A stretch of 64,000 bases of DNA from Pelobates cultripes (taxonomy: Eukaryota; Chordata; Amphibia; Anura; Pelobatidae). Location: the NCBI GenBank assembly GCA_933207985.1, contig OW240917.1, forward strand, positions 114,393,403-114,457,402. The letters run 5' to 3'. The position numbers and the translations under genes were made by a program. This document shows, piece by piece, positions 45,477 through 57,648 of the stretch. The number at the start of each line of letters is the position of its first letter. Within the stretch, counting starts at the first letter, position 1. The notes beneath the pieces were generated by a model. It did not search any database and was not told the origin of the DNA. It saw only the letters and a program-made list of their open reading frames with translations.

Positions 45477-45571
45477 GGGAGCCTTCTCTGTGGTGAGAAG
45501 ATGCATGAAGATTACATCAGGACAAGAGTATGCTGCCAAAATTATTAACACCAAAAAGCTTTCTGCCAGAG
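45477..45571 (+). CDS. camk2d: CaM kinase II delta, coding exon 2
   Basis: 95 nt, the length I know for CaMKII exon 2. It completes Lys21 and encodes [15 protein letters not shown] then [16 protein letters not shown], ending one base into the Asp53 codon. It contains the rest of the glycine loop (G22-A-F-S-V-V) and the ATP-anchoring Lys42 in AAK. RRCMKI points to the delta paralogue; others have RRCVK. The ITSG segment differs from the IPTG that I recall in mammalian delta. The acceptor is TTTACAG and the donor is CAGAG|GTAAAC. Confidence 0.95.
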
Positions 45572-45655
45572 GTAAACATTAAAATGCATTATATATGTAG
45601 TACTGTTTTTTTTTCTTTCTTCTATTTATTATGAAAATGGGTGGGGGGGGTGTGT

Positions 45656-45795
<140 letters not shown>

Positions 45796-47106
45796 TACAT
45801 ACAATTTTCTTTTCTTTTTCATGGAATTATGGATTCTTTTCTGTAATTATATTCTTAAAAAGTCCATTATAAAGACCTTAATATTGATTGGTGTAACTGT
45901 TTTTTTATTTATTTTTTATTATAAAGTTGTTCTATTTTTAATGATGTGTATATGTCGTAATAATTTCCTCAGATTCTGGATTATATATTTGGGTATTATT
46001 TATTTTATTTCCGTAAATCAAGTAATCTTGTTATCCACGGTAACATTTTTGAAATTCCTTGACTGGAATTCAGTAATTGCACAGTGAGAAGAGGCTGTTT
46101 TTTGCTATGTAACCATTAAGCATGATGTGTTGTAGCAAGAAGATTCATGGTAGAGCGATATTGCTGAAGGCTCGTTAATGAGCAGTAGCCTGCCTGAGAG
46201 CTATCCTGCAACATGGGAGTAAAATGTTCCTGCAGCTTGTTGTGAATAAAATAGGTCAGAGCTTAATTGAATCATATTTCCCTTCATTATTTACAATGAA
46301 CTTGCTTCAGCAGAGCCTGTTGTATTTTTAACTGTGCAGCTCCATAGAATGCACTGAATGAAGAACCGGCAGCATGTTTAGTACGTCCAGGGCAGAAAAC
46401 AAGGAGACATTTTCTTTAGGCAGCTTAATATCACGTGGTGACATTGCTTTGCTTGTTTGCCCCCTTAAACAATAATCAAACAAAGGATAGCACTAGTTTG
46501 CCTGCTAGAAACATGTTTAAAAATACACCAAGTAATCACGTGGTACCTTAGCTGAAGTGTTCATTTGTAGAGCTGGATGTCCTAAAAATGTGCTTCTTGC
46601 CTGGCTGAAAATAGGTTGCAGTAAGCAAGCAAAACAATGACAAACTCTTCTCACACATTATTTTTTAATCTGTGAAATGTACCTTTATAAAGCATTCTAC
46701 AGAAACTACTCTTTCCTTTGCCATCATAGTTTTTTTTTTTTTTTGTATGCCAACTTTCCCTCATAGTTGATATAACAGACACCGGTTAGCAGTAAGGCTT
46801 AACATGTTTTAGGATTTATTGAACACACCTCAAATAAACACAAGAAATAACAGTCTACAGCCTCAGGGATAATATCAAGTAAACACCTTATGCAAGATGT
46901 GGTGCTGGAAATACCAAGTTAAAAGTTATGCGGTCAAAGCTAGTATTTTAAGTGGGCTAAGACAAGAGTAAATATTCAACAAATGTCTCACCATCTGATC
47001 AAGTATTCTAATACAATAGGGATTTTTTATTTATTTTTTTGGATCAAGTTTGTTGAGAATATCAATTCGTTAATTGAAATGTGTTATAAAGCTGTTGTTT
47101 ATTGGA
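45796..47106. other. Intron 2 sequence, nothing recognised
   Basis: No gene or element assigned. T-rich near 46730. Confidence 0.4.
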
Positions 47107-47342
47107 GGTATCAAGGGTATATCGGGTGGGTAGAACAATGGTAATGGAACACCTGGAAAATATTGGTTCAAATCCCACCTTACTAGTAAGTGTCATTGGG
47201 CAAAACACCTAATGATCTATATCCTCCCACCTCAAATCCGAATAGATTGTAAGTTTGTTTGAGCAGGACTTTCAAATATCCCCATTCTATAATTGATAAG
47301 CTCAGTGGAAGATGCTGGCACTATATGAGTGATAATTAATAC
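47107..47342 (+). mobile_element. tRNA-type SINE with L2-like tail
   Basis: A-box-like TGGGTAGAACAATGG, B-box GGTTCAAATCC about 40 bp later, then a body containing GATTGTAAGTTTGTTTGAGCAGGAC and a 3' end GCTGGCACTATATGAGTGATAAT. The 3' end resembles the L2 tail (TTGGCGCTATATAAATAAT) in this window, suggesting L2 machinery moved it. Confidence 0.7.
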
Positions 47343-47344
47343 AT

Positions 47345-48540
47345 GGTTGCCAAATTTAAAAAAACATATGTTTAGTGAATTTATCATTATTGGTACAAAC
47401 TTCCAGTAACAGAAAGCAAGGGTCGGAGGGTTAGACTGAATCCAGCTTTGTAGAATTAATTTCCCAGCTATAGCTGCCATAATAAGTATTAATCTAATCG
47501 TGATGGTATATTAAAGTAGACAAAAAACCCAATATTGGTCATTCAGGATATATAATCAAGGAGATGCGTAAGGTGTGGGTAACATATGTTTTGGATATCC
47601 CTCCAAAACCTTTGAGTGTTCCTGACCGGAGAGTCGGAGACAATGGTACAGATCTGCAAACTCTATCTCACACTTCTCACAAATGAACAAAGATCTTCTT
47701 TTTAAACAATGTTATAAATCTAAAACTAATTAATCCTCGTAATAAATCGGATTCTCTTGGTATGTGGAGGCTGTAGCAGTTCATGAATAGAGAGACACCC
47801 TGAGTTTTTAGAGTTCAGGGCAATGGGTAATCCATTTTATAGGACCAGAGATTTGAGGCTTCATGTGTGAGTAAAGCGCGCTCAAGTATTGAATGGTTTG
47901 TTGTAAGAAAAGGGTGTGCCCTCATTTTAAGAATTACCTAATTCTGAATCAGTGAGGTGTGATCCAGTGGAGTAAAAAAAGCAAACTATGAATTGGAGAC
48001 AGGGGTAAAAATGTATTATGAGTTGAAGATCCAGAAATGTAAGTAATGCTTCAGTGAATAGGTCTAGGCAGTTGTTAATACAATGAATCCTCCCCCCTTA
48101 CCACTGCATGTATGAGTATTCTGCTTGTCCCTCTTGAAATAGAGAATTATTCAAGAAGGGCATAAATCGTGAGAATTGTCATTGGAGTCCAATGCATAGT
48201 CTGACCAGTTTCTATTTTTTTGATTGGTGCATAATGGAGGGGATTGGTTTTGATGTGCCGTGAATGATCTAAGGGTGATGAAGTAATTGAGCAGTTTATA
48301 AAAATTCAAAAGAATCATGTCGTCCTCCTCTTGAAATCCAGTCCACAGCATGAGCCACTAAACCATAGTCCATGAGACTGGAATTTTTGAGACCTAAATT
48401 GGATATGCATTGCTGTAATTTTATTTCAATACAACCAGAAAGGAAGAAAATTAGTTTATCGGAATAAGACAGATTGGTCCTCCGTTTTAAAGTCTGTATG
48501 TATCATGGTGATGTTTCATGGGGTTCTGGAGACATCATAA
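47345..48540 (-). pseudogene. L1/Tx1-like LINE ORF2 C-terminal remnant
   Basis: The minus strand reads IMAAIAGKLILQSWIQSNPPTLAFCYWKF, similar to the IAAKKLI..W....PPT segment near the C-terminus of L1/Tx1 ORF2 proteins. Upstream pieces (CEKCEIEFADLYHCLRLS) resemble the Cys-rich part before it. Many stops and shifts. The assignment rests on these short matches. Confidence 0.5.
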
Positions 48541-48572
48541 CAATAAGAAATCAAAGACCCAAACAATGATTA

Positions 48573-48690
48573 TAGGGTTATTCACTAAAGTGAGAATTGT
48601 TGAGAATTCAAAGTCCAAATATTAGGTTAAAATAGCTGAACTGAAAAAAAACTAAATCTCAAAATGCTTCCAGTTTGTAATCTTAGGCCA
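48573..48690. mobile_element. Palindromic MITE fragment
   Basis: AGGGTTATTCACTAAAGTGA opens the element, then GAATTCAAAGTCCAAATATT. The right end is diverged or missing. Confidence 0.5.
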
Positions 48691-48963
48691 TAAATTTGTA
48701 AGTACTTTGTCAGTATTTTCTTTGTAAACCATGACAGTAATTTTCCTGTTTAATACACTGACCATATTTTAGGTTACATGAGAATTGAAAGTTAGTGTTA
48801 ATTTTAGGATTATGGCAAAGATTAAAACTAAGATTTCTGTGAATTGTTAATGTTTTATATTGGATGGGGTGCCAGAAATGACCAGTTTCCAAATATTCCT
48901 CTTCCTGTGGAATGCAATGCGAGGACCTGACACAGATACTGTTTTAGTCCCTTTCCTTGGTCT

Positions 48964-49025
<62 letters not shown>

Positions 49026-50189
49026 TGTGTGTGTGTATGTATATATATAATGTGTTTTTAATTTTAATTGCTTGAAATTAATGTGTCACAGTGCCTGGGC
49101 TCTTACCCCTAAGTACACTAGTTCTCTACACTCACTTAGAATTATTACTAATGTACTAAAGGTAAAACCTTGTGGCATGTTCTGGTGAACTTTGTTACAT
49201 TCTCCTGGACTTATTGTTTGACAAACCAGTAATAGAGGGACTTCTGTCAGTTAACAAAATCTTTCCAAACGCACCAAAATTAAACTCAATACAATCTCTT
49301 GAAACTTTTATACAATAAATCCATGACAGTAGTACTTACTGTCCCATTAACCACTATAACTTCACCACTGATTGATCATTACATGTACTGATGTTACTGC
49401 TGCTATGCAGAACGTTCCTCTCTTTCAATAAGGTAGGAAGAGGGTTACCTCTGAGCAAGGTGTATAAATGCTGATAGGATGAAATGGTCACCTCCACAAA
49501 AGTGTAGAAAACAAAGCAGCACTCTGGGCACCTATAAATGTTTTGCAGAATTCTGCACGATAAGCCTGCCTCTTTATCCACACACCCTCACTGCAGAAAA
49601 ATACATCCTTCGCAATAAGGTACGCACAGAGATCAGCCACTTTTCATGCTGAAAGTGCCGCACAGTTAGCAGTATCTGCTTCCTATAATAAAGGACTAGC
49701 AACTGGGTGACTGGGCACCTGTGGGAATTAGATGAAGACTTCAACCTACAGAACGGGAGTTGTCCCATGGTGAGGGGTGTTCAAAATAAAAAATAAATCT
49801 GCAGTACATAATGGCTCCCTCAAATCCCTCCCTGGCCAGTGAGTGGGGATTATAATTAAAATGAATGAGTTGGACTTAGTGTCACCTTGGCCCCACAGGA
49901 CAGTGGACAGGAGTGGATAATCCAGAAGTCCTAAGAATGAAGAGAACCAAGTGTCCCAACCTCCACTCATGAGTTGTGGGTGGGGACTCTAATATGGATA
50001 AATGAGGGAGGTGCCTAGGGGATCTCCATACATATCATTAATGGGAGGCGGTTGAGGCTTTCATATTGAGAACTCTTTATATTGAAATTACTTTGCATTT
50101 TGATAACGCTATACTACTATTTTTATTATGTTACATGCAACACCTTGTGTTCTGGATTGTGTGTACAGGGCTTTATTTGTCAATCATCA
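48691..50189. other. Intron 2 sequence with GT/AT microsatellite
   Basis: A (GT)n run with a short AT part occupies about 48967-49050. No gene was recognised. Confidence 0.5.
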
Positions 50190-50310
50190 GGTTAATCACT
50201 AAAGTGTGAATTGTAAGGAAACCGTAAATGTCTAATTTTAGGCTAAAATAACTGAACTAGAAACATTATTCTTATTCATTTGAATTCGCAACAATTTGCA
50301 CTAAAGATAA
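50190..50310. mobile_element. Palindromic MITE fragment
   Basis: CAGGTTAATCACTAAAGTGT at the left, with internal GAACTAGAAAC and TTTGCACTAAAGATAAG. Only partly recognisable. Confidence 0.4.
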
Positions 50311-50624
50311 GAACCACATGAGATCGGATAGAAAGATGCAAGCAAGTCTGCAAAATGCTATTAAAACAAAGCAAAGAAAACTATTAAAGTGACAATGTAG
50401 GCACCTAGACCATTTCATCTCATTGAAGTGGTCTGGGTGCAGTGTCCCTGTCCTCTAAACTCTGCAGTGTTTACATTGCAGGGCAGGGGCGTTTTAGCCG
50501 CGAGGCAAACAATGCATTTGCCTTGGGCGGCATTTTCCAGGGGGCAGCAAAAAAAGCCGCGCCCCAAATGCCCAGGGCAAATGCCTTGTTAGCCTCGCGG
50601 CTAACAGACATGCCGAGCGGACGG

Positions 50625-50800
50625 GCTGCTGGCGAGGGAGCTCTTCCTCTGAGCGGTCTGCTCAGCTCCCTCGCACGCCTCAGAGTGAGGCTGGGAGCCG
50701 GGTTGATGACGTCATATTCCGGCTCCCAGCCTCACTCTGCGGCACGCGAGGGAGCTGAGCAGACAGCTCAGAGGAAGAGCTCCCTCGCCAGCAGCCCGAC
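50625..50800. repeat. ~175-bp palindrome centred on TGACGTCA
   Basis: CTGCTGGCGAGGGAGCTCTT at the left reappears reversed at the right (AAGAGCTCCCTCGCCAGCAG). Inner arms pair as CTCAGCTCCCTCGC / GCGAGGGAGCTGAG and GAGTGAGGCTGGGAGCCG / its complement. The centre contains GATGACGTCAT, a perfect CRE/ATF-type site. Confidence 0.85.
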
Positions 50801-51351
50801 TGCCCAGCAGCCACTGATCCACCAGGAAGAGAGGGAACCCCCTTGGTGTATTTGTGTAGAATGCTGTTGTGTGTGAATTTAGTGTTGTGTGTTTATAGAG
50901 TGCCAGTTTGTGCACGCATATTTGTATGAAGTTTTATTGTGAATGTGTGAGTATAATCCTCCCTTTCTCCAATTGTTCCCTTCTTCTTGTCCTTCCTTTC
51001 CTCACTTGTTGCTATCTTCTTTCTGCCAATTCCTCACTTGTTCCCCTCCCCTCACTTGTTCTTCTCTTCTTTATCCCTTAAAGTACCTGTTACGTTCTTC
51101 TGCCCCCAGCTCATACAATTCTTCATCTCTTTTGAAGAATTGTATGAGCTGGGGAGGAGAGAGAGTGCTGTGTCTATATATTGATTATGAGGGGTTAATA
51201 TAGTAATATATACTAGATCATATGATGAATTGTTGACTTTAATATAGATCAGTAAAAGGAAAGGGAGTGCTATTCCTTTGGAAGTCTTAGTGGAGAACAA
51301 GGTTGCCATCAGGGTTGGGGAGGGGGATTTAATAAATAAAAAAAATGTTAA

Positions 51352-51580
51352 TGTGAGTGTGTGTGTGTATATGCGTGTGTGCGTGTGTGTGTGTGTGTGT
51401 ATATGCGTGTGTGTGTGTGTGTGTATATGCATGTGTGTGTCTGTGTCTATTAGTGTATGTGTGTCTATTAGTGTATGTGTGTGTGTGTCTATTAGTGTAT
51501 GTGTGTCTGTTAGTGTGTGTGTGTGTGTGTGTGTTTCTTTTAGCTAGTGTATGCGTATCTGTCAGTGAATGTGTGTGTAT
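51352..51580. repeat. GT-rich degenerate microsatellite
   Basis: TGTG runs interrupted by TATATGCG and CTATTAGTGTATG units, inside the hAT-like element. Confidence 0.95.
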
Positions 51581-51924
51581 TTAGAAGATGGGGCGGGGGA
51601 AGGATTGGGTGGGATTCGCACGGGGGGAGGGGGCGCCTGGGTTTTGTCCTGCCTAGGGCAGCACAAAACCAGGATACACCACTGTTGCAGGGTTAAGACT
51701 GCCTCCTAGTGGTTCTCTGCCAGACCTCTTTTAGAGGCGTTTCCTCGATGCTCACGGACTTTAACTTCGTGAAACGACGTTGGACGTCCAGCATCTTCAA
51801 TATTGATTCAATACTTTTCTATTGGGAAGAACTAATGTGCGTGCGGCACTCGCTCCGCATGTGCATTAGTTTCCCAGATCGTGCTGATGTGGGAGGTGGA
51901 GAGCGATTCAGCACCAAGGGACCT

Positions 51925-52056
51925 CAAGAATTTAAAGTGAATTTCAAAGTTAAAGGTCCGAGTAGCTGAACTGAAAGCACAACTGAAAAACGGTTCAGCT
52001 ATTTTCACTTTAAATTTGAAATTCACTTTACATTCTCACTTTAGTGGATAACACTG
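51925..52056. mobile_element. Palindromic MITE (TTCACTAAAGTGAG family)
   Basis: AATTTAAAGTGAATTTCAAAG pairs with TTTGAAATTCACTTTA, and GTAGCTGAACTGAAAGC with its approximate complement. It ends CTCACTTTAGTGGATAACAC. Confidence 0.7.
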
Positions 52057-53301
52057 TCCGTAATAACCTTCTGTAATTGAACAGGAGACACTTATTTAGT
52101 CTGTATATCTTTAAATTCTAAAATGAATAGTTTATTTTTCTATAGTGTGAGTGCAGGTGTTTCTATGTGTGCCATGTTGCATATTCATCATGTTACTGCG
52201 GGAGCAGATGGAATCTCTTCATGATACCCAGATTGAAATCTGATGGGATTTACCCAGTGCAAGCTCTCATTTCACATTTAACCTCTGCAAGAGGAAGCTG
52301 CTGAACTTCATTTACGTGTCTGTGTGTATTGTTTGCTCAGTGCACAGCGCTGGTGAATCTGTTAACCCTTTATGTCCTAACGTGCCTGAGCTGATTTTGG
52401 GTGCTTATGATAATGCTTTATTTTAACTTCTCAGTAACGTTAGAATGCTACTGTTAATTCATTACTAAATCGTCAGATGTTTTGACAATGATTCATGAAA
52501 TGTGACTTTTTTTGTATTTCTTCTTCCCATTCAACTAATGATGCTATAATACTGGATATACTGTGTGTATTATGTCTATCAATCAGCCTGAAGCTGATTG
52601 AATAACTGCTTAACTGCTATGTGTCATGGATTGCAATATATTTGCTTCAGTGGAGTCATGCAAGGTGCATATTGTCATGTGTGTTGTTCACCTCTGCATG
52701 GTTAAGTGATTATCTCTGATTGATAAGCTCCTTACTCCTGCTGTGTCTGCCTGTATCTCCTATTGGTGGCCTGTGTAGCTATATTTAGATTCTCTGCTGA
52801 TTGCACACATGCTTGCTTGCGTGTTTTCTTTTTTTTTTTTTTTGCTTCTTATGGACTCAAGTGAATTTCTAGAAATGTTTAATCTGAACATTCTGAAGCG
52901 CCTCTCTTGGAAAAAATAAATATATAGGACACAGATAATATGGCCATTCACTCAAATCTCCAGGTTATCTAGAGCTCCTATCTGTTTTGCACTGACATAC
53001 AATCCCTGGAGAGTTACAGGGGCACAGCCGGGAAACTCTGATGCATGTTATGGGTAGACCCGTTAACTGTATATGCTAGGTTTCATGCCCAAAATTGTCA
53101 CAATTTGGGGAAACCCCCCACCAACTCACCCCACCCCTATTCTCTTATGCAGAGGAAAGAATTATAGATTATCCAAGTAAATTTGATCATCTGTGCATAT
53201 AAAGTCTTGTGTTGATGCTAGTTGTGAATATGTGCACAGACCTACAGTATCTAGCTAAAAGTAAGCAGAATTCATAGTTGCCATATGCCCTTCATTCTTG
53301 T
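52057..53301. other. Intron 2 sequence, nothing recognised
   Basis: Unique-looking. A T-run at 52826-52843. No gene. Confidence 0.4.
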
Positions 53302-53420
53302 TTAAAGGGCAATGTAGCCACTGTAATTGTTTCTTCTCATTTGAAGTGGTGATAGTGTCGGGAGTAACTTGGCATAGTCCTTCCATTCAGCACTAAACCA
53401 TTTAAAGAAATACAATTATT
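53302..53420 (+). mobile_element. T2-like MITE left-end fragment
   Basis: TTAAAGGGCAATGTAGCCAC at a TTAA, as in other T2 copies. No matching right end was found. Confidence 0.4.
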
Positions 53421-56365
53421 GCTAAACAAGAGTTCCCTGCTGCCTATCTCCTCTGTCCTGGTGAACTACTCAGGAAGCATTAGCCTGAACTACAGCAAAA
53501 CCAGGAGCTAAAGGGTAGTGGGTGCATGTGCGCAGGCACTGAATAAAGATGAGCTCCACTGGAGATGGAGTTACCCATTAGGCCACCACCAGGAATTACA
53601 CCGGACAACCAGGAAATCCACTTAATCACTAGGGGATGTATTATTACCCCACTTCCTGCTGAGAAAAGATCCTCTACACATACTATCACTCCCCCTCACA
53701 TACTTATCATGCACTCATTCACCTGCAACTTTGCCATACTCGCCCCCCTGCCACACTAACCCTGTAACACCACCGCTCACCCCATCACATTCACATTCAT
53801 CCACTTCACCCGGTCACACTCCCTCCCTAAATCTGTCCCACTCACCCACTTTCATCCTGTCACACTCTCACCCTCGACCCTGCCGCACTCACACCCTCCA
53901 CCTCACCGATCCTAGCATGCACTGGCTGCCTGCACTTGATCAAAGAAATAAGAAGTACCCAACTGAGTCTTTGCCCTGGGTGCAAGACTATTTAGCTTTA
54001 CCAATGATCCTGAGTAGCAGTGGCTGCCAGTGATTGGCTGAGAGTGTCTGCTGACTGCTTTCAGTCTATAACAGCTGCTGTTGCAGGTATAAATTGATAT
54101 GGCTATAAGGAGGTGTTATCTCTGCCTTAGCCATTCCTCCCTTGGGGGCTGGACATTTGGTCGCCTGACACCCTCATTCAGAGTTGAATTGGTAAAAAAA
54201 ATTTAATATTGAACGGAGGGACAGCAGCAGGGGTCTTCAAGCACTATAACCAAATTAATGAGAAGATGAAGAAATGGTGGCTAGAGTGTCCATGTAACAC
54301 CAAAAACGGTTTTTGTTTTTTTTGCTGTCTTTTATTTTATTTTTATTTTTTTGGTATCTTATCATGTAACTTTCACATCGGTTGTAATGAGAATATCACA
54401 CAAAGCACCCACTAGTTTTCCATTTCACTCCCTTTGTGGGGTAACTACAATTCCACGCTCATTCAATTCTTGACCTACTTTGTGAAGCGGCCAATTGAAA
54501 ATATTTTCTATGTAGAGATTCCCCGAGGAAATAGAATTGAACAAGCTACCTCGGAACGCTGATCACTAGCAGCAGTAGTGGATATATTTAGAATCTGTCA
54601 CATATAGCAGTTTTGTGTTCCAGCTGAAGTCAATTTCCAGGTTGGAACTGTGCTCACTAAAATGGATGATAAATGTTCTAGACAAAGGCAAACACCTTCT
54701 TCGTAAGAATAGCAGGTCAATAGCCATGTTGCAAACATTACTTCTGTATTGTATTTGCGGATACCTATTTCTTGACAGCAATATTGGCTTTATTTATAGC
54801 TGCCGTTTCACACCTAAATTGATCCTCTAATAATCAAACTTTGGAAATATAAACCCTTCACAGAAATTATTAAAACACAATATAATGTAAAGGGTTAATG
54901 TATTTCTTGTGTGGAAATGCTTCCTTATATTAGACTGTTAAAAAATGCACTGGTAAAATTATTTTTGTTTGTGTGTGTGTTTCACTGTTTCTCCAATTAC
55001 TATTCAATATTATTGGTGTCAATATTTTGATTCTACTGTGTTCTTTTCCACATTTCTGCTTTATATTTTACCATACAATATATATTGTGTGCTTTCTGAG
55101 AATCTGCTTTACGCTTCTGCAGATGCAGATATATTCAATCTAGGAATGTATTTTACATGATTTGCTCGATTCCATGCACTTTTAAATCAAGGTTTAAAAA
55201 AATAAAATCAAGCTATAATTATCACGCTGTATTATTTCAATGTGTAATGTGCTTTAGCCTATTAAGTTCTTTTCAAAATGCCAACACTGTTAAATGAATA
55301 AACAGCAGTGGCTTGACATCGGTACCATAAATAACTTAATCGTGGATTCATTTGCATTCCAGATGTTTCTTTTTTTGTAATCATATTTTTAAACCACATA
55401 CAATGCTGCTACATGTGTAAAATTATTTTATTTTTTTTATTTATTTTTTGGCAATTCTCTTAATTTCTTGTTAAAATGGAAAATAAAATAAATTAGTCAT
55501 TGAGATAACCATGTTTGCCAACTATATCTCCGTGCCATAGGTCCACGTTTCCTTAAAGAAACTTAATCGGCACCATAGCAAATTCATTTTGACAAAGTTT
55601 TTATGATGCCCTGAGGTCCCTAATGTTGCCTCCCCTTTTAAGGGTTAAAACCTTCACAGACAATCTAATCACACAGTCTGTTCTCTACGGGTGATCGAAC
55701 TGCCCCCATGATTGACTCAAGCAGCATCAGGCAGGGGTGCCATTTATTGACTTAGTGCTAAGACAATCAGTATCTCCCCTTTCATACAAAAATGTATGTA
55801 TCTTTTTTGAATGGGGAACTACTGATTTAGAGTATCAGCTGATCACTGTCACATGCCTATGATGACCAAAAAATGACGTTCTTTCACTCTTGTTAAAGCT
55901 GGCCTGTCATTTTTGGTAACTCTGCAAAGATCTTCACACCTCCCCACAGACTATTTGACCTAGTGCCAGTGCAAATATTACCTGACGCTTCCTCGGTTTG
56001 ATGGCTTCCGTCTACAGGAATCTAATTATCTTTGTATTCTCATACTATCCATCACTAGGAGACTAGCAATTGGGACAGGGTTGGGCAGCCTTAGGGAAGG
56101 AACTGAAGATGCCCAAACTAGGCAGGCACCCTTAGTAAAGGGGTAGGACCACCCACAGAAATGGTGCATCAATCTTTTAGCTGTTTCTACTCAGGACAGA
56201 CCGTGCATTGAGTTCTTCTGAAACACTAACCACATAGTTGATGATGGAACTCTGCATTTTGTCATGTTTTGTCACCCATAGTCCGCATCCAGCAAAAAAA
56301 GGAAAAATCTGAATCCCGGGCCTCTGGCTGGGAACTCAGATTTTTTTAATTTACCTGTCTCCCTG
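53421..56365. other. Intron 2 sequence with a C-rich simple region
   Basis: 53690-53910 is a degenerate CACTC/CACCC-rich stretch. The rest is AT-rich without exons or clear elements. Confidence 0.4.
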
Positions 56366-56528
56366 CAGCCAGTGGAGTTGGCCGGTCTCTCCTGATGATG
56401 TCAGGAAGAGGGGGCATGACTTTCACTGCTCTTCTCCCAAGACCGCTGGGGAGTCTGGGAGAAGAGCAGAGGAAGTCACGCCCCCTCCTGATGATGTCAG
56501 GAGAGGCCGGTCAACTCTGCTGGCTCCT
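56366..56528. repeat. ~160-bp inverted repeat
   Basis: Arms of about 70 bp: GGCCGGTCTCTCCTGATGAT and its complement, then CTGCTCTTCTCCCA and TGGGAGAAGAGCAG around a short loop. It resembles the core palindromes of the nearby hAT-like elements in layout. Confidence 0.8.
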
Positions 56529-56639
56529 GGTTCCTGCCTCCTGCCCACCCCTCCCTGGCCTAAGGTAAGACTCAGGGAGGGGGGATACACTTTAGATTTT
56601 TTTTTTTTTCAGCTACTCTCCCACTGTCCCCCTTACTCT

Positions 56640-56815
56640 GCCTCTGTCCCCCTCAGCTCCTGTGTCCCCCTCAGCTCCTGTGTCCCACTCAGCTCCTGTT
56701 CCCCTCCCCTCAGCTCCTGTTCCCTCCCCTCAGCTCCTGTTCCCCCCCTCAGCTCCTGTTCCCCTCCCCACCTCAGCTCCTGTCCCCTCCCCCTTCTCAG
56801 CTCCTGTCCACCCAT
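56640..56815. repeat. CTCAGCTCCTGT-type minisatellite
   Basis: Units of about 18-24 bp with core CTCAGCTCCTGT and C-rich spacers. The minus-strand frame is a repeat by-product. Confidence 0.9.
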
Positions 56816-57016
56816 AACATGCCCACTACAGCTCCTCTCCCCCAATTGCAACCCATAAACCTACTTTAGCCTCTATCCCCCACTACAGCCCCTAGCCCCC
56901 TACTACAGCCCTCTCTTCTTACTCAGCCCCTGACTACTGTCTTTAAAAGTGTAAAGTTTGTGTGTGTGTGTCAGTATGTCTTTGTGTGCAAGTATGTCTG
57001 TGTGTGTGTGCAGGTG

Positions 57017-57648
57017 CAGGGGCGTACCTGAAGTATTTGGCACCCGGGGCGGATCCTTTATTTGGCACCCCCCCCCCTCCAACTTTGAAATGTAAAAAAA
57101 ATGCAATTTTTTAAATGTATTTGGCACTGAACACAAACAAACACAGACACACAAAAAGATACACATACAGATACACATGTATAAGTGTGTGTTTGCGTAG
57201 TGGATGCAGTCTGTTTGCGCAGTGTATGCGCTTGTATAGTGTATGCAGTGTGTGTGTATAGTGAATGCAGCTTGTAATGTGTGTAGTGTGTGTGCAGATG
57301 CAGTGTGTATGTTGTGTGGAATAAGTGCTGCCACTTACCTTCCCGTCCTCCTCGACTGGTGGTCCGGTGGCACCGCATAGATGGGCAGTGAAGAGGGGCC
57401 CAGTACACTCCATCCTCGTTTCCCATCCAGCAGCAGCAGGGTCCTCAGTTCTCGCGATCCGCGAGAGCGTTGCCGCGGGTTGGCAGAGAACAGAGGACCT
57501 ACTGCTGCTGGATGGGAAATCGCATGGATACTCGAATACGGCACACCGGTCCCTTTTCGCCCCAGGCGAAAGTTCGCCACGCACACCCCCTTAGTGAGTG
57601 GTACCCGGGGCGGACCGCCCCCGCCGCCCCCCCCTTAGTACGCCACTG
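57017..57648. mobile_element. hAT-like nonautonomous element
   Basis: Ends CAGGGGCGTACCT and TTAGTACGCCACTG are inverted repeats of the hAT type. It sits in GT repeats: TGTGTGTG follows the right end, and the same occurs before CAGGTG at the left, so an 8-bp duplication is possible but not provable. The interior carries an inverted repeat at about 57405-57525 (CCCATCCAGCAGCAGCAG with CTGCTGCTGGATGGG). Confidence 0.75.

Larger units (their letters stand above)
50484..51684. mobile_element. hAT-like nonautonomous element with perfect 8-bp TSD
   Basis: TTGCAGGG flanks both ends (50476-50483 and 51685-51692). Ends CAGGGGCGTTTTAG and AGGATACACCACTG (complement CAGTGGTGTATCCT) are hAT-like short inverted repeats. 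The interior holds a ~175-bp palindrome and a GT-rich array. No transposase frame, so it must have been moved by another element. Confidence 0.88.
50384..51924 (+). mobile_element. T2-type MITE split by a hAT-like element
   Basis: The left part starts TTAAAGTGACAATGTAGGCA and continues CACCTAGACCATTTCATCTC. After 1201 foreign bases the MITE continues at TTGCAGGGTTAAGACTGCC through TGCCAGACCTCTTTTAGAGG and GCATCTTCAATATTGATTC. Its right end is not intact; it runs into a palindromic MITE. Confidence 0.75.

Noticed and set aside
47107..47200. Functional tRNA gene
   Set aside because: B-box and A-box-like words are present but no cloverleaf could be drawn; it continues into a SINE body.
50442..50876. 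144-codon ORF
   Set aside because: Spans the hAT-like element's palindrome; repeat by-product.
57111..57584. 157-codon minus-strand protein
   Set aside because: It lies across a hAT-like element and GT repeats, has His/Thr-rich low complexity, and no domain.
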